A DNA stretch of 64,000 nucleotides from Luteimonas aestuarii (GTDB lineage: Bacteria; Pseudomonadota; Gammaproteobacteria; Xanthomonadales; Xanthomonadaceae). The DNA lies in the NCBI RefSeq assembly GCF_004357985.1, contig NZ_SMTF01000002.1:62001-126000 (forward strand), in the 5' to 3' direction. Both the position numbers and the translations under genes were made by a program. This document shows positions 63,621 to 64,000 of this stretch, one piece after another. Under the pieces are notes generated by a model, which saw nothing but the letters and a program-made list of their open reading frames with translations, was not told the DNA's origin and searched no databases. Each line of letters begins with the position of its first letter. The first letter of the stretch is position 1.

Positions 63621-64000
63621 TGTCGATGGAAACCCAGGAACTCCACCGCGGCCGCCTGATCGACCACCTGCACCTGGTGGTCGCTGACCTCGAAGCCAGT
63701 CATGCGTTCTATTCGGCGGTACTCGACGCCTTGGGCGTGCCCGTGGGAGGCCGCGGCGAGGACTGGTTCTGGGCCGATGAGCTGTTCGTCTCCAGTGCCG
63801 ACAGCCAGGCCGCACAGGGCACGTTGACGGGGCGCCAGCACTTCGCCTTCCAGGCCGACAATCGCGAGCGGGTGCAGGCCTTCCATGCCGCGGCACTGGC
63901 CGCAGGCGGCCGCGACAACGGCCCGCCCGGCGAGCGCCCCTACCATCCGGGCTACTACGCCGCCTTCGTGCTGGACCCGGACGGCAACAACGTCGAGGCG
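63620..64000 (+). CDS. VOC-family (glyoxalase/bleomycin-resistance-like) protein, cut by the window end
   Basis: 127 residues visible, reading MSMETQELHRGRLIDHLHLVVADLEASHAFYSAVLDALG at the start and FVLDPDGNNVEA at the edge. HLHLVV-type metal residue, SHAFYSAVL helix and DPDGNNVE are the signatures of the vicinal-oxygen-chelate superfamily, whose members include glyoxalases, dioxygenases and resistance proteins; the exact reaction is unknown. It is divergent from the ECF11 sigma gene. The last residues and the stop lie outside the window. Confidence 0.82.
   Translation, partial: MSMETQELHRGRLIDHLHLVVADLEASHAFYSAVLDALGVPVGGRGEDWFWADELFVSSADSQAAQGTLTGRQHFAFQADNRERVQAFHAAALAAGGRDNGPPGERPYHPGYYAAFVLDPDGNNVEA

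Overview
The window is bacterial chromosomal DNA of about 70% G+C, densely packed with genes. The gene set and order (rho, trxA, an RhlB-type helicase, ftsEX, ung, rpoH, priA), a TonB-dependent receptor of the long Xanthomonas/Caulobacter type and several ECF sigma systems point to a gammaproteobacterium of the Xanthomonadaceae (Lysobacter, Luteimonas or Pseudoxanthomonas relatives). This is inferred from gene content; no rRNA, tRNA or CRISPR array was seen, and no transposase.

Layout. 1-7717: an ECF sigma factor and a membrane Ser/Thr kinase with a TPR-like tail (both minus), then YcgL, a very large membrane-anchored ankyrin protein and a TonB-C-like secreted protein. 7955-15639: core housekeeping genes (rho, trxA, RNA helicase, ftsE-ftsX, a two-receiver response regulator, ung). 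15894-20870: a 1658-residue autotransporter-like adhesin with eleven 83-residue repeats in perfect 249-bp register. 21280-22158: rpoH, behind a near-perfect sigma-E-type promoter. 22301-29710: a histidine phosphatase gene broken by an in-frame TGA, ZupT-type transporter, NDH-2, transaldolase, a NYN/LOTUS protein and priA; a hairpin-rich intergenic mosaic lies at 23.8-24.3 kb and paired consensus DnaA boxes lie upstream of priA. 30136-36675: a sigma-region-4-like membrane protein with a DUF3106 partner, DUF4286, DUF3667, a MATE exporter and the SppA protease.

36929-53611 is a pectin utilisation locus. Two secreted pectate lyases and an esterase cut pectin outside the cytoplasm, a TonB-dependent receptor takes oligomers through the outer membrane, and a TRAP transporter (DctPQM) takes products into the cell. 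An RpiB-family isomerase (probable replacement for KduI), KduD and KdgK carry unsaturated uronate through 2-keto-3-deoxygluconate to its 6-phosphate. A secreted SGNH esterase fused to a cupin and a fumarylacetoacetate-hydrolase-fold hydratase-like protein are less usual members. A LacI-family regulator lies inside the locus, and ACCGGTTACC/CGGTGTCA-type palindromes lie in front of four transcription units, including its own gene, so the locus looks like one regulon. The downstream aldolase (eda) is not in the window.

53608-64000: a small lipoprotein, an SDR oxidoreductase with a membrane methyltransferase, then a nine-gene minus-strand cluster headed by an ECF sigma factor and a ChrR-type zinc anti-sigma factor. 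It continues with a desaturase, a flavin amine-oxidase-like protein, DUF1365, two cyclopropane-synthase-type methyltransferases flanking DUF1295, and a lipocalin. The seven genes from the desaturase onward overlap by 4 bases each. By analogy with the Rhodobacter sigmaE-ChrR singlet-oxygen response this is a stress-controlled membrane-lipid modification operon, possibly making cyclopropane, methylated or furan fatty acids. The window ends inside a VOC/glyoxalase-family gene.
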